Origin: Cereibacter_A sp052244495
Lineage (GTDB): Bacteria; Pseudomonadota; Alphaproteobacteria; Rhodobacterales; Rhodobacteraceae
Strand: one strand, 5' to 3'
DNA: 64,000 nucleotides
Assembly (NCBI GenBank): GCA_052244495.1
Contig: JBQPXH010000014.1
Below, piece after piece: positions 1-8,657 of the stretch. A model generated the notes under the pieces. It was not told the DNA's origin, did no database searches, and saw only the letters and a list, made by a program, of their open reading frames with translations. The number at the start of each line of letters is the position of its first letter. The stretch's first letter is position 1. A program made the translations under genes and the position numbers.

Positions 1-1
1 C

Positions 2-175
2 GCCGAGCTCGCCCGCTTCGCCGAGACGCTCGAGCGGGTGACGGTGCAGACGGTCGAGGACGGCTTCATGACGAAGGACCTGGCGCTGCTCGTCGGCCCG
101 GACCAGAAATGGCTGACGACGATGGGCTATCTCGAGAAGGTCGACGAATACCTCGACCGCGCGCTGGGCGCCTGA
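2..175 (+). CDS. icd: Isocitrate dehydrogenase (NADP), C-terminal fragment
   Basis: Only the last 57 codons are in the window; the reading frame begins at base 2 and the rest lies to the left. The fragment ends like the homodimeric, eukaryote-type NADP-isocitrate dehydrogenase: a run containing FMTKDLALLVGPDQ, then WLTTMGYLEKVDEYLD. The MTKDLA...WLTT pattern is typical of the last part of that family. The enzyme decarboxylates isocitrate to 2-oxoglutarate in the TCA cycle in the cytoplasm. A perfect stem-loop follows the stop. The assignment rests on this short tail only, but the tail is distinctive. Confidence 0.85.
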   Translation, partial: AELARFAETLERVTVQTVEDGFMTKDLALLVGPDQKWLTTMGYLEKVDEYLDRALGA

Positions 176-181
176 CCAGAG

Positions 182-201
182 CCGGGGGCCTCAGCCCCCG
201 G
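182..201. terminator. Stem-loop between convergent genes
   Basis: A perfect 8-bp inverted repeat (CCGGGGGC / GCCCCCGG) with a CTCA loop lies 6 bases after the icd stop and 21 bases before the stop of the convergent reductase gene. There is no clear T-tract on either side, so it may be a weak bidirectional terminator or an mRNA 3'-end stabiliser. Confidence 0.6.
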
Positions 202-222
202 ACTTACTTGCCGCCGAGGATC

Positions 223-1197
223 TCAGGCCAGGCCCGCCACCTTCGCGCGCAGGCGCACCAGAGCCAGCACCGTATCGACCGTGGGGGTGGGCAGGTCCAG
301 GATCCTGCCCAGCTCCGCGACGGACCCGACCAGCGCCTCGATCTCCATCGGGCGGCCGGCCTCCAGATCCTGCAGCATCGACGTTCGGTGCGCGCCTACC
401 GCCGCGCCTCCATCGATCCTGCGCTCCACATCGATCGGGAACTTCACGCCCAGGCGCTCGGCAATCGCCTGCGCCTCGAGCATCATCGCCCGCGCGACGG
501 CGCGCGTTCCCGGATCCGTGCAGAGCCGGTCCAGCGTCGCCCCCGTCAGGGCCGAGATCGGATTGAAGGAGAGGTTGCCCCAGAGCTTCACCCAGATCTC
601 GTCCCGCAGCCGCGGCCGCACGGGGGCCTTCAGCCCCGCCTCGGTCAGCGCCTCCGAAAGCCGAAGCGCACGATCGGATTTTTCCCCCGAAGGCTCGCCC
701 AGAGAGAAGCGGTTGCCCTCGAGATGGCGGATCACGCCGGGCTCGACCACCTCGGCCGCCGGGTAGACGACGCATCCGAGCACCCGGTCGGGTCCGAACC
801 CGTCCCACTGCACGCCACCCGGATCGACGCTTTCCAGCCGCTGGCCCTCCAGCGGGCCGCCGTGGCGATGGAAATACCACCAGGGCAAGCCGTTCACCCC
901 GGAGACCAGCGTGCTGGCCTGGCCCAGGAGCGTCGTGACCTGAGGCACAACGGCGGGCACCGAATGGGCCTTGAGCGTCAGGATGACGTAGTCCTGCGCG
1001 CCGAGATCGGCCGGATCGGCCGAAGCGCGCACCGGAACCGTGCGCTCCTCGCCGTCTTCGATCAGCGTGAGGCCCCTGGCCTGCATCGCCGCGAGGTGCG
1101 GTCCCCGCGCCACCAGCGAGACATCGGCCCCCGCAGCAGCGAGCTTCGCGCCCATGTAGCCGCCGATCGCACCTGCACCGAAGATGCAGATCCTCAT
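223..1197 (-). CDS. 2-dehydropantoate 2-reductase family protein (ApbA/PanE-like)
   Basis: 324 residues. The start gives MRICIFGAGAIGG, the N-terminal glycine-rich NADP-binding loop of the ketopantoate reductase family. The C-terminal domain has the family catalytic region VKLWGNLSFNPISAL, with the lysine and asparagines that bind the keto acid. Family members reduce 2-dehydropantoate to pantoate for coenzyme A synthesis, but many paralogues act on other keto acids, so the substrate is not certain. The ATG overlaps the stop of the upstream acyl-CoA ligase (ATGA), which implies translational coupling. Length is normal for the family (about 300). A longer reading frame upstream is only an overlap with the ligase gene. 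Confidence 0.85.
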   Translation of the reverse strand: MRICIFGAGAIGGYMGAKLAAAGADVSLVARGPHLAAMQARGLTLIEDGEERTVPVRASADPADLGAQDYVILTLKAHSVPAVVPQVTTLLGQASTLVSGVNGLPWWYFHRHGGPLEGQRLESVDPGGVQWDGFGPDRVLGCVVYPAAEVVEPGVIRHLEGNRFSLGEPSGEKSDRALRLSEALTEAGLKAPVRPRLRDEIWVKLWGNLSFNPISALTGATLDRLCTDPGTRAVARAMMLEAQAIAERLGVKFPIDVERRIDGGAAVGAHRTSMLQDLEAGRPMEIEALVGSVAELGRILDLPTPTVDTVLALVRLRAKVAGLA

Positions 1198-2729
1198 GCA
1201 GGGCTCACGAGGCCGAGCTTCTCTGCCAGACCGATCCGCTGCAGCTTGCCCGTCGCGCCCTTGGGGATCTCGTCGAGCAGCACCACGCGCCGCGGCACCT
1301 TGAAGTCGGCCAGGCGGCTGGCGCAGAAGGCACGGATCGCGGCCTCGTCCGCGGTCATCCCCTCTCGCAGGACCACGGCCGCCGCCACCTCCTCGCCGAG
1401 TTTCGGATGGGGCAGCGCGAAGGTCACCACCTGCTGCACCGCCGGATGATCCATCAGCACGCCATCCACCTCGAGGGGCGAGATCTTCTCGCCGCCGCGG
1501 TTGATGATCTCCTTGAGCCGGCCGGTGATGGTGAGATAGCCCTCGGCGTCGAAGCATCCCTGATCGCCGGTGCGGAACCAGCGCTGCCCCTCGGCCTCGA
1601 AGAAACTCCTGGCATTGGCAGCCTCATTGGCCTCGTAGCCGGGGGTGACGTTCGGACCCGAGATCACCACCTCTCCGGTCCCCTCGATCAGCCGATCTGC
1701 GCTCTCGTCCGCGATCCGGACCTGCGGCCCGGCCGCGAGGCCGACCGAGCCCGGCTTCTGGCTGCGGGGCGGCAGCGGGTTCGAGGTCATCTGGTGCGCC
1801 GCCTCGGTCATGCCGTAGGCCTCGATCACCGGCGCATTGAAGGTGGACGAGAGCGCCTCCATCACCTGCGCGGGCAGCGAGGCCGAGGACGAGCGGATGA
1901 ACCGCAGCGGCACGCGGCCGATCACCTCGGCGTTGCGGGGTGCCCGTGCAAGGATCGCCTGGTGCATGGTCGGGACGGCCGTGTACCAGGTGGGGCGGGC
2001 AGTCTCCATCCAGCCGAAGAACTTCAGCGCATCGAAACCCGGGGCGCACCAGACGGAGGCGCCTGCCGCGAAGCTGGCCGAAACCGCCGCGACGAGCCCG
2101 TGGATGTGGAAGAGCGGCATCATGTTCAGGCAGCGATCATGCGGCGAGAGCGCCAGTGACGTAGCGATATGATGCGCCGAGGCCGAGAGGTTGCCATGCA
2201 GGAGCGGCACGATCTTCGGACGCGAGGTCGTGCCCGAGGTGTGGAGGATCAGTGCCACGTCGCGCGGGCGCGAGGTGCTGCGATCGGGCTCGCCCGCCGC
2301 GACGCTTTCGGCGCGCAGCGTGAAGCTTCCGGCCGGATCGCTTGCGTCGTGGCCGAGGCGCAGCACCGCGAGACCGAGATGGTTGGCCGCTGCGAGCGCC
2401 GGCCCGTCATAGCCCTCGGCGAGGACGATGGCTTTCGCTCCCAGATCCGAGAGGTAGAACTCGAACTCCTCCAGCCGGTAGGCGGGATTGAGCGGTGCCG
2501 TCACGGCGCCCTGCGCGATGGCGACGAAGGCCGTGGCCATCTCGGGCCCGTTCGGCAGCACGATGGCGACCCGGTCGCCCCGGCCGATGCCCGCGGCATG
2601 GAGCGCGTTGACGGTGTGCCCGACGAGGTCGCGCAGCCCCGCATAGGTCAGCCAGGGCCGGTCGGGGGCGCCGACGGCGAGTCCGTCGTTGCGGTGGAAG
2701 GCAAAGAGGTCCGACAGGGTGGCGGTCAT
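1194..2729 (-). CDS. AMP-dependent acyl-CoA synthetase (AAE3/PCS60-like)
   Basis: 511 residues. Contains the AMP-binding P-loop LHTSGTTSRPKIVP, the YGMTEAAHQ motif, the hinge region WFRTGDQGCFDAEGYL and the C-terminal lysine context IPKGATGKLQR, all in family order. The enzyme should activate a carboxylic acid through an acyl-adenylate and transfer it to CoA. The TSGTTSRPK variant and overall length resemble oxalate:CoA ligases (AAE3/PCS60), so oxalyl-CoA formation is possible but unproven. It is translationally coupled to the downstream ketopantoate reductase-like gene, and that pairing suggests a link to keto- or dicarboxylic acid metabolism. Confidence 0.85.
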   Translation of the reverse strand: MTATLSDLFAFHRNDGLAVGAPDRPWLTYAGLRDLVGHTVNALHAAGIGRGDRVAIVLPNGPEMATAFVAIAQGAVTAPLNPAYRLEEFEFYLSDLGAKAIVLAEGYDGPALAAANHLGLAVLRLGHDASDPAGSFTLRAESVAAGEPDRSTSRPRDVALILHTSGTTSRPKIVPLLHGNLSASAHHIATSLALSPHDRCLNMMPLFHIHGLVAAVSASFAAGASVWCAPGFDALKFFGWMETARPTWYTAVPTMHQAILARAPRNAEVIGRVPLRFIRSSSASLPAQVMEALSSTFNAPVIEAYGMTEAAHQMTSNPLPPRSQKPGSVGLAAGPQVRIADESADRLIEGTGEVVISGPNVTPGYEANEAANARSFFEAEGQRWFRTGDQGCFDAEGYLTITGRLKEIINRGGEKISPLEVDGVLMDHPAVQQVVTFALPHPKLGEEVAAAVVLREGMTADEAAIRAFCASRLADFKVPRRVVLLDEIPKGATGKLQRIGLAEKLGLVSPA

Positions 2730-2835
2730 GGGCTGTTCCTTCGACAGTCGCGGGGCTTGGATCGCCCTCTCGTCCCCATGTCGCGCCGCATTGGCGGCGC
2801 GGTCAAGGGAGCATCCTCGCTGCAGGGCAGCGAAC

Positions 2836-3522
2836 TCAGGCCACTTCGACGCGCAGCGTGCCGAGACCGTCGATGCTGGCCTCCATCACGTCGCCCCGGA
2901 CCACGGCACCCACACCGGCCGGCGTGCCCGTCAGGATGACATCGCCAGCGGCGAGGGCGAAGTGGCGCGAGAGGGTGGCGATCATCTCGGGCACCTTCCA
3001 GATCATCTGGTTGAGATCGCCCTCCTGCCTCGTCACGCCGCCCACCGTGACGGCGATGCGCCCGGAGGCGGGGTGGCCGATCCCCGCCGCCGGATGCACG
3101 GGGCCGACCGGCGCAGACCGCTCGAACGCCTTGCCGATCTCCCAGGGTCGGCCGGCCTTCTTCGCCTCGGCCTGCCGGTCGCGCCGCGTCATGTCGAGCG
3201 CGATCGCGTAGCCCCAGACATGGTCGAGTGCTTCCCCGGCGGGAATGTCGGTGCCGCCGGATCCCAGCATGACGGCGAGTTCGACCTCGTGATGCACGTC
3301 CTCGCTGTCCGGAGGATAGGGGAAGAGGCCGGAGGGATCGAGGTTGTCCGGGTTCTTCTGGAAGAAGAAGGGCGGCTCGCGGTCCGGATCGCCGCCCATC
3401 TCGACCGCATGTGCCGCGTAGTTGCGTCCGATGCAGTAGACGCGCCGCACCGGGAAGAGCAGGTCGCTTCCCGCGACGGGCAGTGCGGGGATGGCGGGCG
3501 GGGCAAAGACATGGGCAGGCAT
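2836..3522 (-). CDS. Fumarylacetoacetate hydrolase family protein
   Basis: 228 residues, matching the short bacterial FAH-fold enzymes. The start at 3522 was chosen because AGGAGA lies just upstream; longer in-frame extension lacks such a site. The start of the domain reads YCIGRNYAAH, followed by FFFQKNPDNL and the metal-binding acidic cluster HHEVELAVMLG (the ExE pattern). These proteins hydrolyse or decarboxylate 3-acylpyruvate-type compounds (fumarylpyruvate, acylpyruvate, oxaloacetate) with a divalent metal. The exact substrate cannot be read from sequence. It lies on the same strand as its neighbours with gaps of about 100-170 bases, so cotranscription is possible. Confidence 0.85.
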   Translation of the reverse strand: MPAHVFAPPAIPALPVAGSDLLFPVRRVYCIGRNYAAHAVEMGGDPDREPPFFFQKNPDNLDPSGLFPYPPDSEDVHHEVELAVMLGSGGTDIPAGEALDHVWGYAIALDMTRRDRQAEAKKAGRPWEIGKAFERSAPVGPVHPAAGIGHPASGRIAVTVGGVTRQEGDLNQMIWKVPEMIATLSRHFALAAGDVILTGTPAGVGAVVRGDVMEASIDGLGTLRVEVA

Positions 3523-3691
3523 TGCATCTCCTTGGCTGTTCGGACCTTGATTGCAGACAATGGTGCCCTCGGCCAGCCCCGGGGGGACGGGACCGGCCGG
3601 AGGGCGCACGGCGGCCGGCACGTCACCACTTGCGGGTGCGGGAACTCCTGCCGCGCGTCGGGAGCACCTGCCCGGGCAGATCGGGAAGCGG

Positions 3692-4675
3692 TCAGAGGTC
3701 TGCCATGACCTCTGCGGCGATCTCGAAGGACCGGCGCCGCGCGGCGGGGTCGTGGATCTGCCCGGTAAGGATTACCTCGTCGGGGCGATGGCGGGCGATG
3801 ATCGCCGAGAGTTCGCGCCGCACCGTTTCGGGTCCGCCGGTCGCCGAGACCGCAAGCGCCTGATCGACCACACGCAGCATGGCGGGCTCGACGTGAGCCG
3901 AGATGTCCTCGACCGGGCATGGCAGCTTGCCGGGCCGACCGCTACGGAGGTTGGCGAAGGCAAGCTGCGCCGAGGTTCGAAGGCGGCGGCCTTCTGCATC
4001 GTCCCCGGCGGCGAAAACGTTGACGGCGACCATCGCGTGCGGGCGGTCGAGATCATCCGACGGGCGGAAGGTCTCGCGATAAGCCGCGAGGGCGGCGTCG
4101 AGCGCGGGTGGCGCAAAATGGGAGGCAAAGGCGTAGGGCAGCCCGAGATGGGCCGCAAGCTGCGCCCCATAGAGGCTCGAGCCGAGGATCCAGACCGGCA
4201 CGCGCGTCCCTTGCCCCGGCACGGCCTGAATCGCGTCGGGCTGCGGTTCGCCGAGGTAACGCAGAAGCTCCATGACGTCGGCCGGGAAGTTGTCGGTCAC
4301 GTCGAGGTTCCGCCTCAGGGCCTGAGCCGTCCGACCGTCGGTGCCGGGCGCCCGGCCAAGACCGAGATCTATCCTGTCCGGATGAAGCGTGGCCAGGGTG
4401 CCGAACTCCTCGGCCACCATGAGGGGCGAGTGGTTCGGCAGCATGATCCCGCCCGAGCCCACGCGGATGCGCGAGGTATGCGCCGCAACATGCCCGACCA
4501 GCACGGCGGTCGCCGCCGAGGCGATTCCCGGCATGGCATGATGTTCCGCAAGCCAGTAGCGGCGGTAGCCGAGGGCCTCGGCGTGACGGGCGAGGCTCAC
4601 GGTCTGGTGGAGGGCGTCCGCCGTGGTCGCGCCTTCGGAAACCGGCGCGAGGTCGAGAAGAGAAAAGGGAGTCAT
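3692..4675 (-). CDS. Luciferase-like flavin-dependent monooxygenase (LLM class)
   Basis: 327 residues. The N-terminus (MTPFSLLDLAPVSEG) and the segments YWLAEHHAMPGIASAA, VGSGGIMLPNHSPL and DLGLGRAPGTD are typical of the MsnO8/YhbW branch of bacterial luciferase-like FMN/F420 oxidoreductases. The family uses reduced flavin, usually supplied by a separate reductase, to oxygenate small organic molecules. No reductase partner is seen nearby and the substrate is unknown. A single TIM-barrel domain fills the whole length. It is followed by the FAH-family gene on the same strand. Confidence 0.85.
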   Translation of the reverse strand: MTPFSLLDLAPVSEGATTADALHQTVSLARHAEALGYRRYWLAEHHAMPGIASAATAVLVGHVAAHTSRIRVGSGGIMLPNHSPLMVAEEFGTLATLHPDRIDLGLGRAPGTDGRTAQALRRNLDVTDNFPADVMELLRYLGEPQPDAIQAVPGQGTRVPVWILGSSLYGAQLAAHLGLPYAFASHFAPPALDAALAAYRETFRPSDDLDRPHAMVAVNVFAAGDDAEGRRLRTSAQLAFANLRSGRPGKLPCPVEDISAHVEPAMLRVVDQALAVSATGGPETVRRELSAIIARHRPDEVILTGQIHDPAARRRSFEIAAEVMADL

Positions 4676-4816
4676 GGATCGTCCTTTGCTCAGCCGAATA
4701 TGGGGCTCAAGCGCCGACCCGCCAGACCCAGCCGCACCCGGGGACTGATCCCGGTAATCAATCTTCCCTCACGGCAGATGAATGGCGTCCGGTTCCGGCG
4801 CGAGGTGTCCCGCCGC

Positions 4817-6001
4817 TCAGCCCGGCTCGGACCGCAGGGGCCGGATGGGAGAGGGCAGGGGCTCGGGCAGATGGTTCGCTTCCTCGGCTTCGGCGATGTC
4901 GATCTCGCGCTGCCACTCGCGCCACATCGCGACGAGAAGCGCCATCAGCACCGGGCCGACGAAGAGGCCGACGATTCCCATCGTCTCGATGCCGCCCACG
5001 AGACCGAAGAAGGTGGGCAGGAACGGCAGCTTCACCGGCCCGCCGACGAGCACAGGGCGAATCGTCTTGTCGACGATGAAGAGTTCGAGCGTTCCCCAGA
5101 GGAAGAGGCCGAGCCCTGCCCAGGGAGAACCGCTGGCAGCGAGGTAGGACGAGGCCACCACGACGCAGAAGGGCGCTCCGCCCGGCACCAGCGCCATGAA
5201 GCCGGTGATGACGCCCAGCGTCACCGGCGAAGGCATGCCGGCGATCCAATAGGCGGTGCCGAGCACGACCCCCTCGCCCATGGCGATCAGCGTCATGCCG
5301 GTGACGGTCGAACTGATCGTGGCGGGGACGACGCGAGAGATCCTGTCCCAGCGGTCGGGCAGGATGCGGCTGCCCACGCGATCCACCTGCGCAGCGATCC
5401 GCTCGCCGTCGCGATAGAAGACGAAAAGCGCGATCAGCATGAAGAGCAGCGTGAGCGCGAGGTGGAAGGCCAATGTCCCGGCTGTCAGGATCCCACGCGA
5501 AATGGTGCCGATATTGGCGCCCGACACGAGCTGGACCATCTCGCTGATGGCGCCGGGCTCGCCGATGTAGGTGCGCCACTTCTCGCCGATCCAGGGGCCC
5601 ACATGGGGCAGGCTTTCGAGCCATACCGGCGGGGGCGCGCCGGTGCTGTTGGTGTTGATCGCCCAGCCGATCCAGGCCTGCAACTCGCGGAAGGCGTAGA
5701 GCAGCGCCATCATGACGGGGATCACGAGAAAGCCCACGATCATGACGACCAGAAGGGCGCCGGCCACGCCGCGGCTGATCGGCAGCGACTGTTCGAGCTT
5801 GAGCATCACCGGCCAGCTGGCGAAGGCGATGATCAGCGCCGCGAGCACCGGAACGAGGAAGCCATGGAAGAAATAGACCGACGCCGCGAGGATCAGCAGA
5901 AGAAGCCATCTTGCGGCGGATATGTCGGTGATGAGGGGCCTGCGCGCACGCTTGGACAACTGACGGGGGTCGCCCAGCCCTTCGGATCTCGTCTCGTTCA
6001 T
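4817..6001 (-). CDS. AI-2E family transporter (PerM/YdiK type)
   Basis: 394 residues from the ATG at 6001; an in-frame ATG 13 codons upstream (6040) is the alternative. Hydrophobic segments come in pairs near the N-terminus (WLLLLILAASVYFF, VAGALLVVMIVGFLVIP), in the middle (LALTLLFMLIALFVFY) and at the C-terminus, giving about eight membrane helices. The conserved GxxALVPGGAP region typical of the AI-2E exporter superfamily is present. Members are inner-membrane permeases implicated in export of autoinducer-2 or in ion exchange; the substrate here is unknown. The gene ends 141 bases upstream of the luciferase-like gene and starts 117 bases after the appA stop. Confidence 0.85.
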   Translation of the reverse strand: MNETRSEGLGDPRQLSKRARRPLITDISAARWLLLLILAASVYFFHGFLVPVLAALIIAFASWPVMLKLEQSLPISRGVAGALLVVMIVGFLVIPVMMALLYAFRELQAWIGWAINTNSTGAPPPVWLESLPHVGPWIGEKWRTYIGEPGAISEMVQLVSGANIGTISRGILTAGTLAFHLALTLLFMLIALFVFYRDGERIAAQVDRVGSRILPDRWDRISRVVPATISSTVTGMTLIAMGEGVVLGTAYWIAGMPSPVTLGVITGFMALVPGGAPFCVVVASSYLAASGSPWAGLGLFLWGTLELFIVDKTIRPVLVGGPVKLPFLPTFFGLVGGIETMGIVGLFVGPVLMALLVAMWREWQREIDIAEAEEANHLPEPLPSPIRPLRSEPG

Positions 6002-6118
6002 CGTGGTGCCGGCTCTGCCTCCCATCGCGGCGGCAGGCATGCCGCCACGACCCTATTTAAGCAAAGATCGGCAAGATGCACCCGCGGAGGCGACCACAAG
6101 TCGAAAAAAACAGTTGCC

Positions 6119-7471
6119 TCAGGCCGTGCGTCGACGCTCCTGGCGGGCGGACAACCGGGTCATCACGCTCGGCATGACATTCGCAAGCAGGAAATCCGGA
6201 TTGATGCGCTTCTCGCAGCAGTAGGTCGAGGGCATCCGGCAGGCCCGCATCGAGCAGCATTCGGCGTTGTTCGGGCAGGCAACATGCGCGACCGAGCCGG
6301 GAAGCTGGGACAGATGATGGAACCCTGCGTCCGCGCCCGCTTCCTCGATCAGCGAAGGCGCCAGCTGTGCCAGGCGGCCGCCGACAACGATCCTCTGTGC
6401 GGGAAGGTCCTTGCGGGCGCGCAGCTCCGCGATGAAGCGCAGGGTCTCGACGTCGTGCTCCGCCCCGTCGAGCAGGCTGGGCGCCACCACGAGCGTCGCG
6501 GTCCGTGTCGTCTTCAGGCGTTCCGCCAGTTCCTCCACCGTCGCGGGGTGGAAGACCGAGGTGGACCAGCCCGCCGCCCTAAGCATCTCTCCGGCCAGCG
6601 CCGCCTCGAGGATCGGCTTCTGGCCGGGGACGGCCGTCACGGTCACGGCGCCGACGCCGTTCTGCGGGTCGGGCATGTGGTGGATACGGCGGAGCACCAT
6701 CTGCAGGGCGAGGCAGGCGAGGGCGACAACCGGGCGCGAGGTGCGATCCTCGGCGAGATCGCGCATCATGCGATCGGCGCAGGTCTCGTACATGCGCGCG
6801 AAGTCCAAGGCCGTCGGAGCATGGGCACGCAGCAGCGACTCGATCTCGGCGATCTGCCCGAGCGGGTCCGTCAGCAGCAGGTCGCAGAGGCGCCTGACCG
6901 CCTCGGCGCGGGCCGATTTCCGTCCCCGGGCGTCGGGCAGCGTATAGATGGCCGCGGTTTCGGCGCCCCCGTCGCTGTCGGAATCGGCGCTGCGGGCGGC
7001 ACAGACATCGGAGAGGAAACGGCGCACGGCTGCGATCCTGTCGAAGGAGAAGATGTTGGCGTCATCGGGCAGCAGGCTGCGCCCTACGGTGACGATCTGC
7101 CCGCTGTCGCCGGAGGTGAGGCAGCGGACGTCGCTTTCCGAGCAGGACAGCTGCATGTGCCAGCCGGCGAAGCGCCGCTCGGATATGGCTTCCTCGGCGA
7201 GGATTTCGATGGCCGAGTGGCGCGCATCACGCAGGATGTGTCCCATGATCTCGGACACGGCCGCGGCAGGCCCCTCGAGCCATTGAAGAAAATGATTGTC
7301 AGCGAAGAAGAGGACGCCGGTGACCTGCATCCGGGCGTTGCGCGCGCGGGAAATCTCGACGATGTCGAGGATGTCGCTCAGCGCCAGTCTTGGAGAGGCC
7401 TCGCTGCGGTAACAGCAAGAAATCAGATCCGAGTCCGCCATCGCGACGTTCACCTCGAGTTTCTTTGCCAT
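6119..7471 (-). CDS. appA: AppA: BLUF blue-light and redox antirepressor
   Basis: 450 residues, the same length as R. sphaeroides AppA, using the ATG at 7471 behind a GGGGCGAGGG site. An N-terminal BLUF flavin domain (residues 15-105) keeps the photocycle residues Tyr21, Asn45, Gln63, Trp104 and Met106. A cobalamin-fold (SCHIC) domain spans roughly 270-395 and a cysteine cluster follows (Cys399, 405, 406, 411, 418, 419). In R. sphaeroides AppA binds and inactivates the repressor PpsR, so photosynthesis genes are expressed under low light and low oxygen. Position 284, where I recall the heme-ligand histidine in R. sphaeroides, is glutamine here. The gene is divergent from a CbiX-like chelatase gene. 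Confidence 0.93.
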   Translation of the reverse strand: MAKKLEVNVAMADSDLISCCYRSEASPRLALSDILDIVEISRARNARMQVTGVLFFADNHFLQWLEGPAAAVSEIMGHILRDARHSAIEILAEEAISERRFAGWHMQLSCSESDVRCLTSGDSGQIVTVGRSLLPDDANIFSFDRIAAVRRFLSDVCAARSADSDSDGGAETAAIYTLPDARGRKSARAEAVRRLCDLLLTDPLGQIAEIESLLRAHAPTALDFARMYETCADRMMRDLAEDRTSRPVVALACLALQMVLRRIHHMPDPQNGVGAVTVTAVPGQKPILEAALAGEMLRAAGWSTSVFHPATVEELAERLKTTRTATLVVAPSLLDGAEHDVETLRFIAELRARKDLPAQRIVVGGRLAQLAPSLIEEAGADAGFHHLSQLPGSVAHVACPNNAECCSMRACRMPSTYCCEKRINPDFLLANVMPSVMTRLSARQERRRTA

Positions 7472-7959
7472 CCCTCGCCCCTTAATGCCGTGCAGAAACG
7501 GAAACAAGCGTGCCGACGACGCAGGCCACGACCTGCGTCAATTCGTCTTCCGGTTCCTGTCCTGCTGCTCCCCGAGCGTTCCCTTGCCGCGGAGGACACC
7601 GTCCTCCGAAGCATCCGGCGCCGGCGTCCCTCGTCGGCGATCCGTCAGCGGCCGTTCCGGCCGATCCCTGATCTCAAGGGCGAAGGAGAATGTCCGACCG
7701 TCGCTGAACGACCATCCCACCCGCTTCCGCCATACTCGCACGATGGCGACAAGCATCGGTTCCGGCCCATCGCGAGTCAAGGATCGGGCGGGGGGGTGCG
7801 TCAACATATACCTGAGATCATCTTTTTGCGCGGCGGGTCTCGCGTCCTTGCGGCAGCGACTGCCGCCTGGCGCATTCGTGAGAATTCCACGACGGCTGCG
7901 GCTTGCGGATCGGGGCGAATCTTGTCCCAATCGCGTCGGTGACCGACAGGAGGATCAGG
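7472..7959. other. 488-bp divergent intergenic region (appA / cbiX-like)
   Basis: This holds the upstream regions of appA (minus) and the CbiX-like gene (plus). A GACAGGAGGATCAGG stretch near 7946-7960 is the ribosome site of the chelatase gene. One short minus-strand reading frame (7538-7756) is listed separately with low confidence. I found no PpsR-type TGT-N12-ACA site and no clear sigma-70 promoter by eye. Confidence 0.5.
7538..7756 (-). CDS. Possible small hypothetical protein
   Basis: A 72-codon reading frame upstream of appA on the same strand, starting MLVAIVRVWRKRVGW. Its third codon positions are fairly GC-rich, but only moderately more than expected in this genome, and no convincing ribosome-binding site precedes the ATG. 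No domain is recognisable. It could be a leader peptide of appA or simply a chance frame in a GC-rich spacer. Confidence 0.2.
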   Translation of the reverse strand: MLVAIVRVWRKRVGWSFSDGRTFSFALEIRDRPERPLTDRRRGTPAPDASEDGVLRGKGTLGEQQDRNRKTN

Positions 7960-8655
7960 ATGGAGCAAGGCGGAACGACGGCGCTGATCGTTGCGCATGG
8001 ACAGCCCTCGGATCCCCGCCCGGCGGCGGCCGAGATCGAGGCTCTGGCCGCGGCCGTGGCACTGCAGCTTCCGGGCTGGCGCGTCAGGTCGGCGACGCTG
8101 GCCGAGGCCGGCGCTCTCGCGCGCGAGGTGTCCGCGGCCGGCGCGCCGGGCATCGTCTATCCGCTCTTCATGGCGGGCGGCTGGTTCACCCTGACGAACC
8201 TGCCCCGGCAGCTGGCCAGTGCGGGCGGCGGCGACTGGCGCATTGCGGATCCGTTCGGCACCGATCCGGCGGTGGAGGACCTGACGGTGGCCCTTGCGCG
8301 CGAGGCGCTGGCCGAGACCCCGGCGCCCGCGATCCTTCTGGCGGCCCACGGCTCCTTCCGCAGCAAGGCGCCCTCGGACGTGGCGCGCCGGATGGCCCTT
8401 CGGCTCGCCAGCGAGACCGGGATCCCGTGCGAGGCCGCCTTCATCGAGCAGGAGCCGAGGATCGTCGAGGTGGCGGCCGGAATGCCGGACGCCTTGTGTC
8501 TGCCCTTCTTCGCCGCGCGGGGCGGTCATGTGGCGGGCGACCTCCCCGACGCCCTGTCAGAGGCGCGGTTCCGGGGCCGGGTGCTCGAGCCGGTCGGTCT
8601 CGATCCCCGTGTGCCGGCGCTGATCGCGCGCGCGATCACCCGTCTCTCGGCGTGA
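7960..8655 (+). CDS. CbiX/SirB-like chelatase family protein
   Basis: 231 residues from an ATG preceded by AGGAGG. Two half-domains are visible: ALIVAHGQPSD near the N-terminus and LLAAHGSFRSKAPSD in the middle. These are the HG-type metal-binding motifs of the sirohydrochlorin cobalt/ferrochelatase (CbiX/SirB) family. LPFFAARGGHVAGDLPDAL near the C-terminus matches the conserved GxHVxxD segment with a second metal-binding histidine. Known members insert Co2+ or Fe2+ into sirohydrochlorin. No other cobalamin or siroheme gene is nearby; the neighbour is appA, whose C-terminal domain is a cobalamin-fold heme sensor. The actual tetrapyrrole substrate is unknown. Confidence 0.8.
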   Translation: MEQGGTTALIVAHGQPSDPRPAAAEIEALAAAVALQLPGWRVRSATLAEAGALAREVSAAGAPGIVYPLFMAGGWFTLTNLPRQLASAGGGDWRIADPFGTDPAVEDLTVALAREALAETPAPAILLAAHGSFRSKAPSDVARRMALRLASETGIPCEAAFIEQEPRIVEVAAGMPDALCLPFFAARGGHVAGDLPDALSEARFRGRVLEPVGLDPRVPALIARAITRLSA

Positions 8656-8657
8656 TC

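Noticed and set aside
3551..7942. A 1463-codon open frame on the plus strand
   Set aside because: It runs antisense through the luciferase-like, AI-2E and appA genes, is rich in Arg/Gly/His, has no domain and follows from the high GC content suppressing stop codons.
7472..7959. PpsR-type sites (TGT-N12-ACA) between appA and the chelatase gene
   Set aside because: None found by eye.
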